From positions 28,704-92,703 of the forward strand of contig JANRKD010000012.1 in assembly GCA_033763655.1 (NCBI GenBank): a stretch of DNA of 64,000 nucleotides, read 5' to 3'. Below the pieces are notes generated by a model. That model was not told the DNA's origin and did no database searches. It was given only the letters and a program-made list of their open reading frames with translations. Within the stretch, counting starts at the first letter, position 1. Each line of letters begins with the position of its first letter. Positions 8,367 to 16,868 of the stretch are shown one piece after another. This DNA comes from QFOX01 sp033763655. Its GTDB lineage: Bacteria > Pseudomonadota > Alphaproteobacteria > Rickettsiales > UBA3002. The translations under genes and the position numbers were made by a program.

Positions 8367-8747
8367 CTAGCCGATTTCCAGACCGGAGCCGGATGGGCCA
8401 CTAACCATGGAAGCATAACCTCCACTTGGTCCCCCTTGGCCAAACAACTCTGCCTGACTCGCCTCACGCACTGGCGCACGACTGCTTGCATCCTCAAAGC
8501 CTTTGACAAAATCTGCGCTTTTAAACCCCATATCCGCAAGTAATTTAGCAAAAAGACCTTCACGTTTTTGTGCGGCCATTCTGAACGTACCTTCGGCCTT
8601 AGGTGCAGCGGATTGCAACGAAAGTCCCGCACCGACATTGATAGTCTCGCGCGCACCAAACACATACATCACTCCACCGCCTTGACCTTGCGATGACTGC
8701 CTCTGCAGCAACTGCCGGGCAATATCTGGTACTACATCATCAGCCAT
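8367..8747 (-). CDS. Hypothetical protein, 126 residues
   Basis: The frame has a clear ribosome binding site (GAGGAGA 5 bases before the ATG). It encodes a Gly/Ser/Gln-rich protein beginning MADDVVPDIARQLLQR, with a low-complexity middle and tail (GQGGPSGGYASMVSGPSGSG). There is no signal peptide, transmembrane segment or catalytic motif. It is flanked by a short gene-free stretch (8170-8366, nothing recognised) and by the palindromic repeat cluster. I do not recognise the family. The ribosome binding site and the length favour a real gene. Confidence 0.5.
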   Translation of the reverse strand: MADDVVPDIARQLLQRQSSQGQGGGVMYVFGARETINVGAGLSLQSAAPKAEGTFRMAAQKREGLFAKLLADMGFKSADFVKGFEDASSRAPVREASQAELFGQGGPSGGYASMVSGPSGSGLEIG

Positions 8748-9247
8748 AATTTCTCCTCACCCTCAATATAGCACATAGAATATGACAGTTGTGTGACAAA
8801 ATAGCGGTTTTTTGGCTTTTTTTGCCCATTTTTACCCCGTGCGGCGCCATGCCTTATCCGGTTTGGCATGACACGCGGCGGGGGTGGCAGGGTCGGGCTG
8901 ATTACTCTCCCCTCGTCATACCGCCCGATGACGGCATCCATCTTGAAGGCCGCCCCCGCAATGAATGCGGGGTGACAGGTGGGGATGCGGGGTGTTGGGT
9001 GACAGGTGGAGATGGGGTGACAGATGCCACTTCAGCCTCCCTTGTCATGCCAGCTTTACGCTGGCATCCAGCCACTTCAGAAGAATCTTGCGACGTGGAC
9101 ACGTCGCGCTGGATGCCAAATCAAGTTTGGCATGACAAATGGTGGGGCTTGGCGCTGGAGGCTGGCAAGCCCTCACCCCGGCCATCTCCCGCAGGCGGGC
9201 GAGGGAGCGCTCGCGGCGCGGTCATGGGCCGCACCCCTGCCTCCCCG
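8748..9247. repeat. Gene-free cluster of palindromic repeats
   Basis: About 500 bases without a convincing gene, made mostly of hairpin-forming pieces. 8849-8873 looks like a lone right arm of the element at 9042-9138. 8913-8977 is a related unit with a CCCCGCA/TGCGGGG hairpin at 8954-8972 and a TGACA end. 9042-9138 is a full element. 9173-9205 has a CTCCCGC/GGCGGGCGAGGG hairpin. Long frames crossing this area on both strands are low-complexity shadows of the repeats. The upstream end (8748-8800) probably carries the promoter of the 126-residue gene. Confidence 0.65.
9042..9138. repeat. Cloverleaf-like palindromic repeat element, copy A
   Basis: A 97-base element with perfect terminal inverted repeats (TTGTCATGCCA at 9042-9052, TGGCATGACAA at 9128-9138). 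It holds three internal hairpins: TGCCAGC/GCTGGCA (9048-9066), GCGACGT/ACGTCGC (9090-9107) and TGCCAAA/TTTGGCA (9114-9132). A second copy lies at 24552-24645. Confidence 0.85.
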
Positions 9248-9296
9248 CTACCCTGCCTCCCTGCTACCCTGCCTCCCCGCACCCCTGCCTCCCCGC
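9233..9296. repeat. Imperfect tandem repeat, four units of 15-17 bases
   Basis: Four consecutive variants of ACCCCTGCCTCCCCGCT, starting at 9233, 9250, 9266 and 9281. The repeat runs through the 3' end of argE, and the argE stop codon (9248-9250) sits at the junction of units one and two. Confidence 0.8.
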
Positions 9297-10465
9297 GCCA
9301 GCACCTCGCCGACGCGCTGCATCATCGCCGCGCCTTTTTCAAGCTGCACCTTGGCAATATATTCGTCGGGCTGGTGCGCCTGATCGATACTGCCCGGGCC
9401 GCAGATAACCGTCGGGAACCCGTGCGCACCGAACGCACCGCCCTCGGTGCCATACGACACCGCACCCGGCGCACCGTTGCTACCAGCCAGATACATGGCC
9501 AGTGCCAGATAGGCCGCATCGCCGTTTTGTTTTTTCAACCCCTGCACATGGGTAAGCCGCCGTGTCTCGATTGCACAGCCCGGATAGCGCGTTATAAGCG
9601 CTGCAACACACGCTTCAAACGGCGCAATAATCGCGTTAACATCCGCCCCGGGCATGGGCCGCACTTCCCAACGAATCGCGGCGCTCCCGGCGATGATATT
9701 GCGCGCCACACCCGCCTGCATAACGCCCACATGCACTGTGCTATAGGGCGTGGGAAAAGCGCTGCCGCCTACCGCCTGCGCTTGTTGCTGCAGATTCATT
9801 TCCTCGAGGCAGACGGTCAGATGCGCGGCGATATAGGCGGCGTTTACCCCCGCATCCGGCGCGCTGGAATGCCCCTCTTTTCCCGTGATGATGGTCTCGA
9901 ACGCGTCGATGCCCTTATGCTCATCAACCACCTGCATCATGGTCGGTTCGCCAACCATAATCAGCTGCGGCCTGATGGTGCGTTGTGTGAACTCGACCGC
10001 CAGCGGCTCGGCGCATTTGCAGCCGACTTCCTCGTCATACGATAGCGCCAGCCAGACAGGCCGCTGCAACTCCTGTGTCGCCCACACCGGTGCCTGCGCC
10101 AACGCGAGGGCGATAAATCCCTTCATATCCGCCGTGCCGCGCCCATAGAACCGATCGTCGCGGCAGGTGAGGGTGAAGGCCGTTTCAGCCCCCACGCCCC
10201 CCGTCCATTGCTGGTCGATGACGGGCACCACATCCGTATGGCCAGACAGCACAATGCCGCCTTCGACCTGCGGCCCGATGCGTGCCAGCAGCGCCGATTT
10301 CGTAATACCGTGCGCGTTGGTTTCATTCACGCGCGTAACCTGCGCGGCATATGGCGCGAGATACTCTTCGATCCACGCAATCAAGGCCGTGTTGGAAGCG
10401 CTGCTCGTCGTATCGAACGCGACCAGTGCGGCAAGGATAGCTTCAACGGTGGGGTGCGCAGGCAT
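9248..10465 (-). CDS. argE: Acetylornithine deacetylase (M20 peptidase family)
   Basis: A 405-residue M20 metallohydrolase. Metal-binding motifs are visible: SGHTDVVPV near residue 73, GRGTADMKGF near 110, the catalytic glutamates in SYDEEVGCKCAEP near 143, and the later metal ligand region GTEGGAFGAHGFPTVICGPG near 355. The WTGG...YGRGTADMKGF context and size fit ArgE, which removes the acetyl group from N-acetylornithine in arginine synthesis; succinyl-diaminopimelate desuccinylase is a close relative but less likely. argH lies 11 kb away. The last 16 or so residues (ARGGRGAGRQGSREAG) are encoded by a tandem repeat and look like a recent, non-conserved extension. Confidence 0.85.
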   Translation of the reverse strand: MPAHPTVEAILAALVAFDTTSSASNTALIAWIEEYLAPYAAQVTRVNETNAHGITKSALLARIGPQVEGGIVLSGHTDVVPVIDQQWTGGVGAETAFTLTCRDDRFYGRGTADMKGFIALALAQAPVWATQELQRPVWLALSYDEEVGCKCAEPLAVEFTQRTIRPQLIMVGEPTMMQVVDEHKGIDAFETIITGKEGHSSAPDAGVNAAYIAAHLTVCLEEMNLQQQAQAVGGSAFPTPYSTVHVGVMQAGVARNIIAGSAAIRWEVRPMPGADVNAIIAPFEACVAALITRYPGCAIETRRLTHVQGLKKQNGDAAYLALAMYLAGSNGAPGAVSYGTEGGAFGAHGFPTVICGPGSIDQAHQPDEYIAKVQLEKGAAMMQRVGEVLARGGRGAGRQGSREAG

Positions 10466-10519
10466 AGCGCAAAGGTAGTGGAATCCTTTACGCGCTGTAA
10501 AGGGAAATGCCTGTCCGGA

Positions 10520-11749
10520 TTACGCTGCTTTATCGGCGCGCATCATTTTCGGTAAATCGCCCACCAGCCCCATGGCGTGGCGCATCAGGTAATGTTTGAC
10601 CGGCGGCAGGTGGTCAACCGCGACCATCCCCGCCCGGCGCAGGAGCGACATCCCCGGCAGATTGTTGCTAAACAGGCGGTTGAGCAGGTCCGTCCCCGCC
10701 GTCATGCTGAAAGAATCAAACCGCCGCCAGCGCTGGTAATGCTTCAGCACCGCTTCACTGCCAAGGTCGAGCCCCAATTTGCGCTGTGCAATCAGCAATT
10801 CGGCGAGCACCGCCACGTCGCGGTAGCCGAGGTTGACCCCCTGCCCGGCGATGGGGTGAACTCCGTGCGCAGCATCCCCCACCAGTGCGAAACGCGGCGC
10901 AATAAACGTCTCCGCGCGCATGAGTTTGAGCGGATAGGCAAAGCGTTTGCCCACCACGCGCACCGTGCCCCAGTAATTGTCGCGGCTTTCGCCGACGCGG
11001 CGCTGCAACTGCGCGTTAAAGGCTTCCTCGTTAAGCGCCACAAAGTTCGGCGCGTCATCGTCGTGCTCTGTCCAGACGACGCCGCTGCGGTGGACGCCAT
11101 TTTCGCCCGGCACCAGCGGCAGCAGCGCGAACGGCCCGGCGGGGTAGAATTTTTCGAGCGCCAGCCCGTGATGCGGGTGTTCATGCTCGATGACGCAGAC
11201 TATCGCCGTCTGGTGGTAGGAAATCACGCGGTGCGGGATATTGGCCGCCTCGCGCAGCTTGCTGAAGCGCCCGTCAGCGGCAATCAGCAGCGGTGCGGTG
11301 ATGGATTCCCCATTCTCCAGTTCCGCCGTCGCGCCCACAGCGTCGGCATGGTAGCCGGTCACTTTGCTTTCGATGATGCGGATATTCGGCTCGCCCTCCA
11401 GCCCCGCATACAACCCCCGGCGGATGACCTGATTTTCGAGGATGTAGCCGAACGGCTCGCCGACATCCTTATCCGAATAATGCACAAAGCCCGGCTTATC
11501 CTGATCGCAAACACGAATATCGTGAATCGGCTGCGCTTGCGGCGCCATATGCTTCCACACCCCCAGATGGTTGAGGATGCGCACGCTGCCCGAGGAAATC
11601 GCCGAAGTGCGGCCATCGAACCCGGCGGCGACCTGCTCGGCGCGCGGCAGCGGGTCGATGACGGTCACGCGGATGCCGCCCTGCGCCAGCGCAATCGCCA
11701 GCGCGTTGCCGACCAGCCCGCCGCCCGCCATGATGATTTCCGTATCCAT
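10520..11749 (-). CDS. FAD-dependent ubiquinone biosynthesis hydroxylase (UbiH/UbiF/Coq6 family)
   Basis: A 409-residue flavoprotein monooxygenase. The FAD dinucleotide loop MAGGGLVGNALAIAL is near residues 7-21, GRTSAISSGSVRIL near 44, the DG motif AADGRFSKLRE near 155, and the second FAD motif GDAAHGVHPIAGQGVNLG near 290. These are diagnostic for the UbiH/COQ6 family, which hydroxylates the ring of ubiquinone precursors at the inner membrane. Which ring position it acts on cannot be read from sequence, because alphaproteobacteria often have fewer, broader UbiH/F/I/L enzymes. The start at 11749 (MDTEIIMAGGG) places the flavin motif at the usual distance; an in-frame start 36 bases upstream is less likely. 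Confidence 0.88.
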   Translation of the reverse strand: MDTEIIMAGGGLVGNALAIALAQGGIRVTVIDPLPRAEQVAAGFDGRTSAISSGSVRILNHLGVWKHMAPQAQPIHDIRVCDQDKPGFVHYSDKDVGEPFGYILENQVIRRGLYAGLEGEPNIRIIESKVTGYHADAVGATAELENGESITAPLLIAADGRFSKLREAANIPHRVISYHQTAIVCVIEHEHPHHGLALEKFYPAGPFALLPLVPGENGVHRSGVVWTEHDDDAPNFVALNEEAFNAQLQRRVGESRDNYWGTVRVVGKRFAYPLKLMRAETFIAPRFALVGDAAHGVHPIAGQGVNLGYRDVAVLAELLIAQRKLGLDLGSEAVLKHYQRWRRFDSFSMTAGTDLLNRLFSNNLPGMSLLRRAGMVAVDHLPPVKHYLMRHAMGLVGDLPKMMRADKAA

Positions 11750-11796
11750 GTGCCCGGTGTTAGCACAGGCAGGGCCGCTTGCCAACCGGCATGCGG

Positions 11797-12981
11797 TTAC
11801 GCCAGCAACCCTTCGAGCCGGTGGTGGGTAATGCCAAAATGCGCCTTGCTTTGGGCGATGGCGGCGCGCAAGGAGTGCTGCGTTTTTTCGCTGGGCGGCG
11901 TGGCGGCCCTGACTCCGACAATCATGACATTTTTTGGGGTATGCGCATCCGAAATAAATTCGAATAATTTGCTACGGTAGCCGTGCAACTCCATCAGTTG
12001 CGCGCGAATGCCGTCCGTCACCATTTCGCTGAGGCGCTCGACATAGGTGCCGTGCTGCAGCAAAAAAGCGAGTGGGTGCGCGGCATCCGGTTTTGGCAGC
12101 GCCCGGCGCACCTGCTTGTGGCAGCACGGCGCGACCACAATCAACGCCGCATCGGCACGCACCGCTTTGGCGATGGCATCGTCGGTCGCGGTGTCGCAGG
12201 CATGCAGGGCGATCACCCCGTCAGCACCGCTGCAATCATAGGCGGCGATGCTGCTTTCAACAAAACGCAGGCCCGAAAACCCCGCCGCCTGCGCGATGGC
12301 GTTGCAGTGCGTCACCAGATCGGCGCGCGATTCGACCCCGGTGATTTCGACCGGGCGCGCGAGCGTGTGCGCGATATAATCATAGAGCGCGAAGGTGAGG
12401 TAGCCCTTGCCCGCGCCCATATCGACAAGGCGCAGCACGCCGCGCGGCGGCAATTGCCGCAACAGCCCGTCGAGAATCTCGATGTATTTATTAATCTGGC
12501 GGAATTTATCCTGCGCATTTTTATAGACCGTGCCGTTCGCATCGGTAATCCCGAGCGCATGCAGATACGGCTTGCCCGCGCTCGTGATAAGGCGCTGTTT
12601 GGGCTGGTCGTGGCTCAGGGTCGGTGCGGCGGCAACACTCGCCGCGTGGTGGCTCATTTGATACTGCCCATCGCGCCGCGTGAGCGTGATGTCGCCTGAG
12701 GTCGCACAGCAACGCGCGGCATTGAAATGCTCGGTGAGTTGCGAAACCATCAGCGCGGCGGCTTCCTGCGGCGGATAATTCTTGACCACGTCGCGCGTGC
12801 GGTGGTGAGTGGTGAAACTCAGCTTGAGTGCGCGCTTGACCATAATGGGGCGGATGTCGATGGACTTTACATCCCCGGCTGTGGCCGTCGGCTTACTGAG
12901 CGTCACCTTCACCAGACCACCGCTGGCGACGGCATCAAGCACCGCCTCGCAAAACGCCTGCACTGTTGTTTCCTGATTCAT
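11797..12981 (-). CDS. Class I SAM-dependent methyltransferase
   Basis: A 394-residue protein. The SAM-binding motif I is VDMGAGKGYLTFALYDY in the middle of the chain, followed by ITGVESRADLV and a C-terminal CCHKQVRRALP segment. The layout, with a long N-terminal region of about 170 residues before the Rossmann domain, resembles the METTL25/GSTCD-like group of uncharacterised methyltransferases thought to act on RNA. The start at 12981 (MNQETTVQAF) is preferred to one 45 bases upstream because the upstream residues are low-complexity Ala/Arg. It is divergent from the RsmC-like gene 77 bases away. The substrate is unknown. Confidence 0.75.
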   Translation of the reverse strand: MNQETTVQAFCEAVLDAVASGGLVKVTLSKPTATAGDVKSIDIRPIMVKRALKLSFTTHHRTRDVVKNYPPQEAAALMVSQLTEHFNAARCCATSGDITLTRRDGQYQMSHHAASVAAAPTLSHDQPKQRLITSAGKPYLHALGITDANGTVYKNAQDKFRQINKYIEILDGLLRQLPPRGVLRLVDMGAGKGYLTFALYDYIAHTLARPVEITGVESRADLVTHCNAIAQAAGFSGLRFVESSIAAYDCSGADGVIALHACDTATDDAIAKAVRADAALIVVAPCCHKQVRRALPKPDAAHPLAFLLQHGTYVERLSEMVTDGIRAQLMELHGYRSKLFEFISDAHTPKNVMIVGVRAATPPSEKTQHSLRAAIAQSKAHFGITHHRLEGLLA

Positions 12982-13057
12982 GACCCCGTCATAGGCGCGT
13001 GCGGCGCGGCTGGCAAGCGTCGCCACGCTTGGTTTTTACTTACAGGCGCGCTAAACC

Positions 13058-13984
13058 ATGCGTATGCACCCTGCCCCACTGCACGCCGTTTACGGCACAC
13101 CGCCTGCGCATCTGCTGCCGCTGCCCGAGGGGGCGCAGCCATGCTCGCCGCTGATTCCTGGAAGCGCGGCACTTGAGGATTACGCCCCGGAAAGCCTGCG
13201 CAGCGCGGTGATTTACGCACCCGCCAACACCACCGAACGGCGCTATACCCTCGCGCTTGCTCTGCGCGCGCTGGCCGTCGGCGCGCCGCTTACCGCGCTT
13301 GCCCCGGCGGATAAAGGCGGTCGCCGCCTCGCTATGGAACTCGCAGGCTTCGGCTGCGCTACGACCGGAGAAGCGCGCCGCCATCACCGCATCGTTTCAT
13401 GCACGCGACCCGCGCAGTTGCTGCAGATCGACGAAGCCCTCGCCGCCGGGGCGCTGCATCGCCACCCCGCCCACGGGCTATGGACGCAGGCAGGCATCTT
13501 CAGTTGGGACCGGCTGGATGCAGGCAGCGCGCTGCTGCTCAAGCACCTGCCAGAGTTTGCCGGACGCGGCGCCGACCTTGGCTGCGGGCTTGGCGTACTC
13601 AGCCAGCAAGTGCTGCGCAGCGCCCGCGTGCGCGAACTCACCGCCATCGACATCGACCGCCGCGCGATCAGCGCCGCCGAAAAAAACCTCGACGACGCGC
13701 GCGCACGCTTTATCTGGGCGGATGTGCGCACCACCGAAACCGATTTCCCCCACAACCTCGATTTTGTCGTCATGAACCCGCCATTTCACGATGCGGGCAT
13801 CGAAGATAAATCCCTCGGGCAGGCCTTCATCCGCCGTGCCGCCGCAATGCTCGACAGCGGTGGCGCCTGCTGGCTGGTCGCCAACCGGCATCTGCCCTAC
13901 GAGGCGGTGTTTGGGGAATGTTTTTTAAGCCACCGCCTGATTGCGGATGCAGAGGGTTTCAAAATTATCGAAGGCATAAAATGA
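13058..13984 (+). CDS. rsmC: 16S rRNA guanine-N2 methyltransferase, RsmC-like
   Basis: A 308-residue methyltransferase. SAM motif I GADLGCGLGVLSQQVL lies near residue 170, and the nucleobase amino-methylation motif NPPFHD near 246, as in RsmC/RlmG enzymes. The N-terminal half looks like the degenerate duplicated methyltransferase domain of that family (VIYAPANTTERRYTLALALRAL). RsmC methylates G1207 of 16S rRNA; RlmG (23S) is the main alternative. The stop is followed one base later by the start of an rRNA pseudouridine synthase, an rRNA-modification pair on the same transcript. Confidence 0.78.
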   Translation: MRMHPAPLHAVYGTPPAHLLPLPEGAQPCSPLIPGSAALEDYAPESLRSAVIYAPANTTERRYTLALALRALAVGAPLTALAPADKGGRRLAMELAGFGCATTGEARRHHRIVSCTRPAQLLQIDEALAAGALHRHPAHGLWTQAGIFSWDRLDAGSALLLKHLPEFAGRGADLGCGLGVLSQQVLRSARVRELTAIDIDRRAISAAEKNLDDARARFIWADVRTTETDFPHNLDFVVMNPPFHDAGIEDKSLGQAFIRRAAAMLDSGGACWLVANRHLPYEAVFGECFLSHRLIADAEGFKIIEGIK

Positions 13985-13985
13985 A

Positions 13986-14720
13986 ATGAGCACAACCATC
14001 CGCATCGACAAATTACTGGCCGGTATGGGCTACGGATCGCGCCGCGAAATCGAGCATCTGGCCGATACGGACCGCGTGCTGCTGGATGGCCAGCCCATCT
14101 TCGATTGCGGTGCGCGGGTGCCGCTTGATGCCACGCTGTGCGACCGCCTCACCGTCGACGGCGAAGCGATTGACCCGCTGCCCGGCATGGTGGTGCTGCT
14201 GCATAAACCGCTGGGCGTCACCTGCTCGCACAAAGAATCGGGGCCGCTGATTTACGACCTGCTACCTGCGCGCTGGCGGCGGCGCGATCCGGTACTATCG
14301 AGCGTCGGACGGCTCGATAAGGAAACTTCGGGGCTGTTGCTACTCACCGACGATGGCGCGCTGCTGCATAAAATTATTTCGCCCAAACAGCATGTCGCCA
14401 AATGCTACCTCGCCACCCTCGCGCGGCCCTTGCGCGGCGATGAAGCGACGATTTTTGCCAGCGGCACCCTGATGCTCGAAGGCGAAAAAACGCCGCTGCA
14501 ACCTGCCGAAATGCAGGCGCTCAGCGACACCACCGCACGGCTCACTTTGCATGAGGGGCGCTACCATCAGGTGCGGCGGATGTTTGCGGCGGTGGGCAAC
14601 CATGTCGCCGCACTGCACCGTGAATCGGTCGGCGGGCTGACATTGCCTGATGATCTGAAGGCGGGCGACCATCGCCTACTCGATGCCGCCGACATCGCCC
14701 GTATTTTTACTCCGCGCTGA
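13986..14720 (+). CDS. rsuA: RsuA/RluB/E/F-family rRNA pseudouridine synthase
   Basis: A 244-residue protein with an N-terminal S4 RNA-binding domain (IRIDKLLAGMGYGSRREIEHL, about residues 5-60) and a pseudouridine synthase domain. The catalytic aspartate motif GRLDKETSGLLLLTDDG lies near residue 101 and the conserved GRYHQVRRMFAAVGNHV near 190. The YGSRREI start and length fit RsuA, which makes pseudouridine 516 in 16S rRNA; RluE-type specificity cannot be excluded. It converges with the histidine kinase gene, overlapping it by 14 bases. Confidence 0.85.
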   Translation: MSTTIRIDKLLAGMGYGSRREIEHLADTDRVLLDGQPIFDCGARVPLDATLCDRLTVDGEAIDPLPGMVVLLHKPLGVTCSHKESGPLIYDLLPARWRRRDPVLSSVGRLDKETSGLLLLTDDGALLHKIISPKQHVAKCYLATLARPLRGDEATIFASGTLMLEGEKTPLQPAEMQALSDTTARLTLHEGRYHQVRRMFAAVGNHVAALHRESVGGLTLPDDLKAGDHRLLDAADIARIFTPR

Positions 14721-16101
14721 GCACCGTCGCGCGCGGCAGGCGAATTTCCACCCGCAGCCCGACGCCATTCTCCGGCGTTTTGAGTAGGATACTGCCCGAC
14801 AGCCGCGCCGCAATCTCGGCCACAATCGCCAACCCCAACCCGGTGCCTTGCGCCTTGGGCGTGCCGACGCGGTAGAAGCGCTGGAACACATGCGCCCGTT
14901 CCGCCTCAGGGATGCCGGGGCCGGAGTCCGTCACCGCACAGCAGATGGTGCTGCCGTCCTCACTCAGCACCACATCGACCGCACCGTTCTCGGGCGTATA
15001 TTTCACCGCGTTTTCGATGATGTTTCCTATCAGCAGGCGCAGCAGGGTTTCATCGGCCATCACCCAGAGATTATCGGCACCGTGGAGCGACAGCGCAATC
15101 TGTTTCTGCGCGGCAATCGCAGCTAATTCGGTGAGGATGGCAATCACATGCTGTTTGACATTAAGCGGCTGGCGCACCACCGGCTGGTGGCTGATGCGGG
15201 TTGAGGTCAGCAACTGCCCTACCAGCCGCGATGCCCGCTCGATCGAGGCGCGCAAATCCGCCAGCGATGACGCGCGCTCCTGCGTGTTGCGCGCCTGCTC
15301 CATCATCTGCAATTGCAGCTTGATGGTGGCCAGCGGCGTGCGCAGATGGTGGGCGGCATGTTCGGCAAACCGCTTCTCGGCGTTGAAGGAATGTTCGAGC
15401 TTCTGCAGCAACTGATTGATGGAATTGCCCAGCGGCGACAGATCGCGCGGTACATGGGCAAGGCTCAGCGGCGACAAATCATCCGGCGAACGGCTGCGAA
15501 TCTGCGCAATCAGCGCCCGCACCGTGCCCAGCCCCGAACCGATGCCCACCCAGATCAGCGCGCCCACCAGCGGCACCAGCAGCGCGAGCGGCGCGGCCAG
15601 CGTCAACAGGATGTTTTTCACCAATGCCGCGCGCAGGCTGATTTTTTCGCCCGCTTCGACCGTGATGTTCGTCTGCGGAATCTCGAGGCTATAGACCCGC
15701 CAGCGCTCGCCGTTGTCATCCTTCACATACGAAAGGCCGCTGGCCTGTTGCGGAATGCCGACAATCGGCGCTTTATCGGAAATCATGGCGAGGCGGTTGC
15801 CGCGCCAGACGCGGAACATGCGGCTGCTGGCGTAGATGGCGGCGACTTCGTTCAAGGCTTTCTGGTTACTCACCGTCAGGTCAATTTTGCGAATGCGGCG
15901 GAACGGCTCGCGCTCGACGCTCATTTCGTCCTCGACCACCAGCCAGATCAGGTTGGCGCTGCTGATCAGCTGCGCATCGTACACATGGTGAATCTGCCGC
16001 GTCGCGCCTTTGAACGCCAGCACGCCGATAATGCAGATGGTGATGAGAATGGTCGGCGCGATGCGCAGGAACAACGAGCGCGTGAGCGTGTGGTGCTTCA
16101 T
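14707..16101 (-). CDS. Sensor histidine kinase, QseC/TctE-like
   Basis: A 464-residue membrane histidine kinase. The first transmembrane segment is near residues 13-30 (APTILITICIIGVLAF), followed by a periplasmic sensor of about 125 residues. The second segment near 160-182 (LLTLAAPLALLVPLVGALIWVGIG) leads to a linker, an H-box with HHLRTPLATIKL near 245, an N-box IIENAVKYTPENG near 360, and GPGIPEAE / GTGLGLAIVAEIA glycine boxes. It lies one base after the response regulator and forms a two-component pair with it. The periplasmic stimulus is unknown; the SSANLIWLVVEDE segment resembles the sensor start of QseC and TctE kinases. Confidence 0.88.
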   Translation of the reverse strand: MKHHTLTRSLFLRIAPTILITICIIGVLAFKGATRQIHHVYDAQLISSANLIWLVVEDEMSVEREPFRRIRKIDLTVSNQKALNEVAAIYASSRMFRVWRGNRLAMISDKAPIVGIPQQASGLSYVKDDNGERWRVYSLEIPQTNITVEAGEKISLRAALVKNILLTLAAPLALLVPLVGALIWVGIGSGLGTVRALIAQIRSRSPDDLSPLSLAHVPRDLSPLGNSINQLLQKLEHSFNAEKRFAEHAAHHLRTPLATIKLQLQMMEQARNTQERASSLADLRASIERASRLVGQLLTSTRISHQPVVRQPLNVKQHVIAILTELAAIAAQKQIALSLHGADNLWVMADETLLRLLIGNIIENAVKYTPENGAVDVVLSEDGSTICCAVTDSGPGIPEAERAHVFQRFYRVGTPKAQGTGLGLAIVAEIAARLSGSILLKTPENGVGLRVEIRLPRATVLSAE

Positions 16102-16102
16102 A

Positions 16103-16762
16103 CTAAACCGCGTTGACGCGGTAGCCGACGCCGCGCACGGTTTGAATAAACGCGCTGCCGAGCTTTTTACGCAGGTTATAGATGGTCACTTCAACGGTGT
16201 TGCTCTCGGCGGCATCCTCGGCGCTGTAGAGCACATATTCGATGTCCGATTTGGTGACGAATTTCCCCGCCCGCTCCATCAGCAGTTTCAGGGTGCGAAA
16301 CTCCTTCGCGGTCATCATCACCGGGGCGTCGCCCTTGCGCACCAGCGAGGCCGCAGGCTCGAGCACCACCGCGCCGCAGCGAATCGTGCTCTCGGCCCGG
16401 CCCGCACTGCGGCGGATGAGCGCCCGCAGCCGCGCCAGCAATTCATCAAGGTCGAACGGCTTGATGAGATAATCATCCGCCCCGGCATCCAGCCCTTCGA
16501 CCTTCTGCTGCGGCAGATCGCGCGCAGTGAGCAGCAGCACGGGCGTCATGTTCTTGCGGCTGCGGATGGCGCGCAGCACCTCGATGCCCGAACATTTCGG
16601 CAGGTTCACATCCAGCACCACGGCGGCAAACGGCAAATCGGTGAGGGCGTCAATCGCCGCTTCACCATCCTGCACCCAATCGACCCCATAGGCGTTGCGT
16701 TCCAGCGCCTTTTTCAGCGAGGTGCCGAGCATGTCATCGTCTTCGACCAGTAAAATACGCAT
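16103..16762 (-). CDS. OmpR-family response regulator
   Basis: A 219-residue regulator. The receiver domain (1-115) has acidic residues D8-D9, phospho-acceptor D51 in VVLDVNLP, and the switch lysine in DDYLIKPFD. The winged-helix DNA-binding domain (130-219) includes VTKSDIEYVLYS and VEVTIYNLRKKLG...VRGVGYRV. I chose the ATG at 16762 (MRILLVEDD) because that is the family start; a longer frame would read back through the terminator hairpin at 16793-16820. It is first in the operon, with the kinase following after one base. Target genes are unknown. Confidence 0.9.
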   Translation of the reverse strand: MRILLVEDDDMLGTSLKKALERNAYGVDWVQDGEAAIDALTDLPFAAVVLDVNLPKCSGIEVLRAIRSRKNMTPVLLLTARDLPQQKVEGLDAGADDYLIKPFDLDELLARLRALIRRSAGRAESTIRCGAVVLEPAASLVRKGDAPVMMTAKEFRTLKLLMERAGKFVTKSDIEYVLYSAEDAAESNTVEVTIYNLRKKLGSAFIQTVRGVGYRVNAV

Positions 16763-16792
16763 ACGACCTTTTAGCGGAATCATCGGAATAAA

Positions 16793-16820
16793 AAAAGCCC
16801 GCTCTTGCGAGCGGGCTTTT
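16793..16820. terminator. Rho-independent terminator (near-symmetric)
   Basis: A perfect 12-bp stem, AAAAGCCCGCTC at 16793-16804 and GAGCGGGCTTTT at 16809-16820, with a TTGC loop. On the minus strand it is followed by a run of T (the A-run at 16790-16796), so it ends the Ala-rich gene upstream. It lies directly before the response regulator gene and insulates the two. Confidence 0.9.
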
Positions 16821-16868
16821 CCCAATAGATCCGGAAGCATTGCTCCCGTATTCTTGTGTCACCAGAAA

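Noticed and set aside
8789..10045. A 418-residue plus-strand frame opposite argE
   Set aside because: It runs through the palindromic cluster and antisense to all motifs of ArgE; the composition is that of a shadow frame.
16740..16840. Longer response regulator start at 16840
   Set aside because: It would translate the terminator hairpin; the ATG at 16762 gives the normal receiver start.
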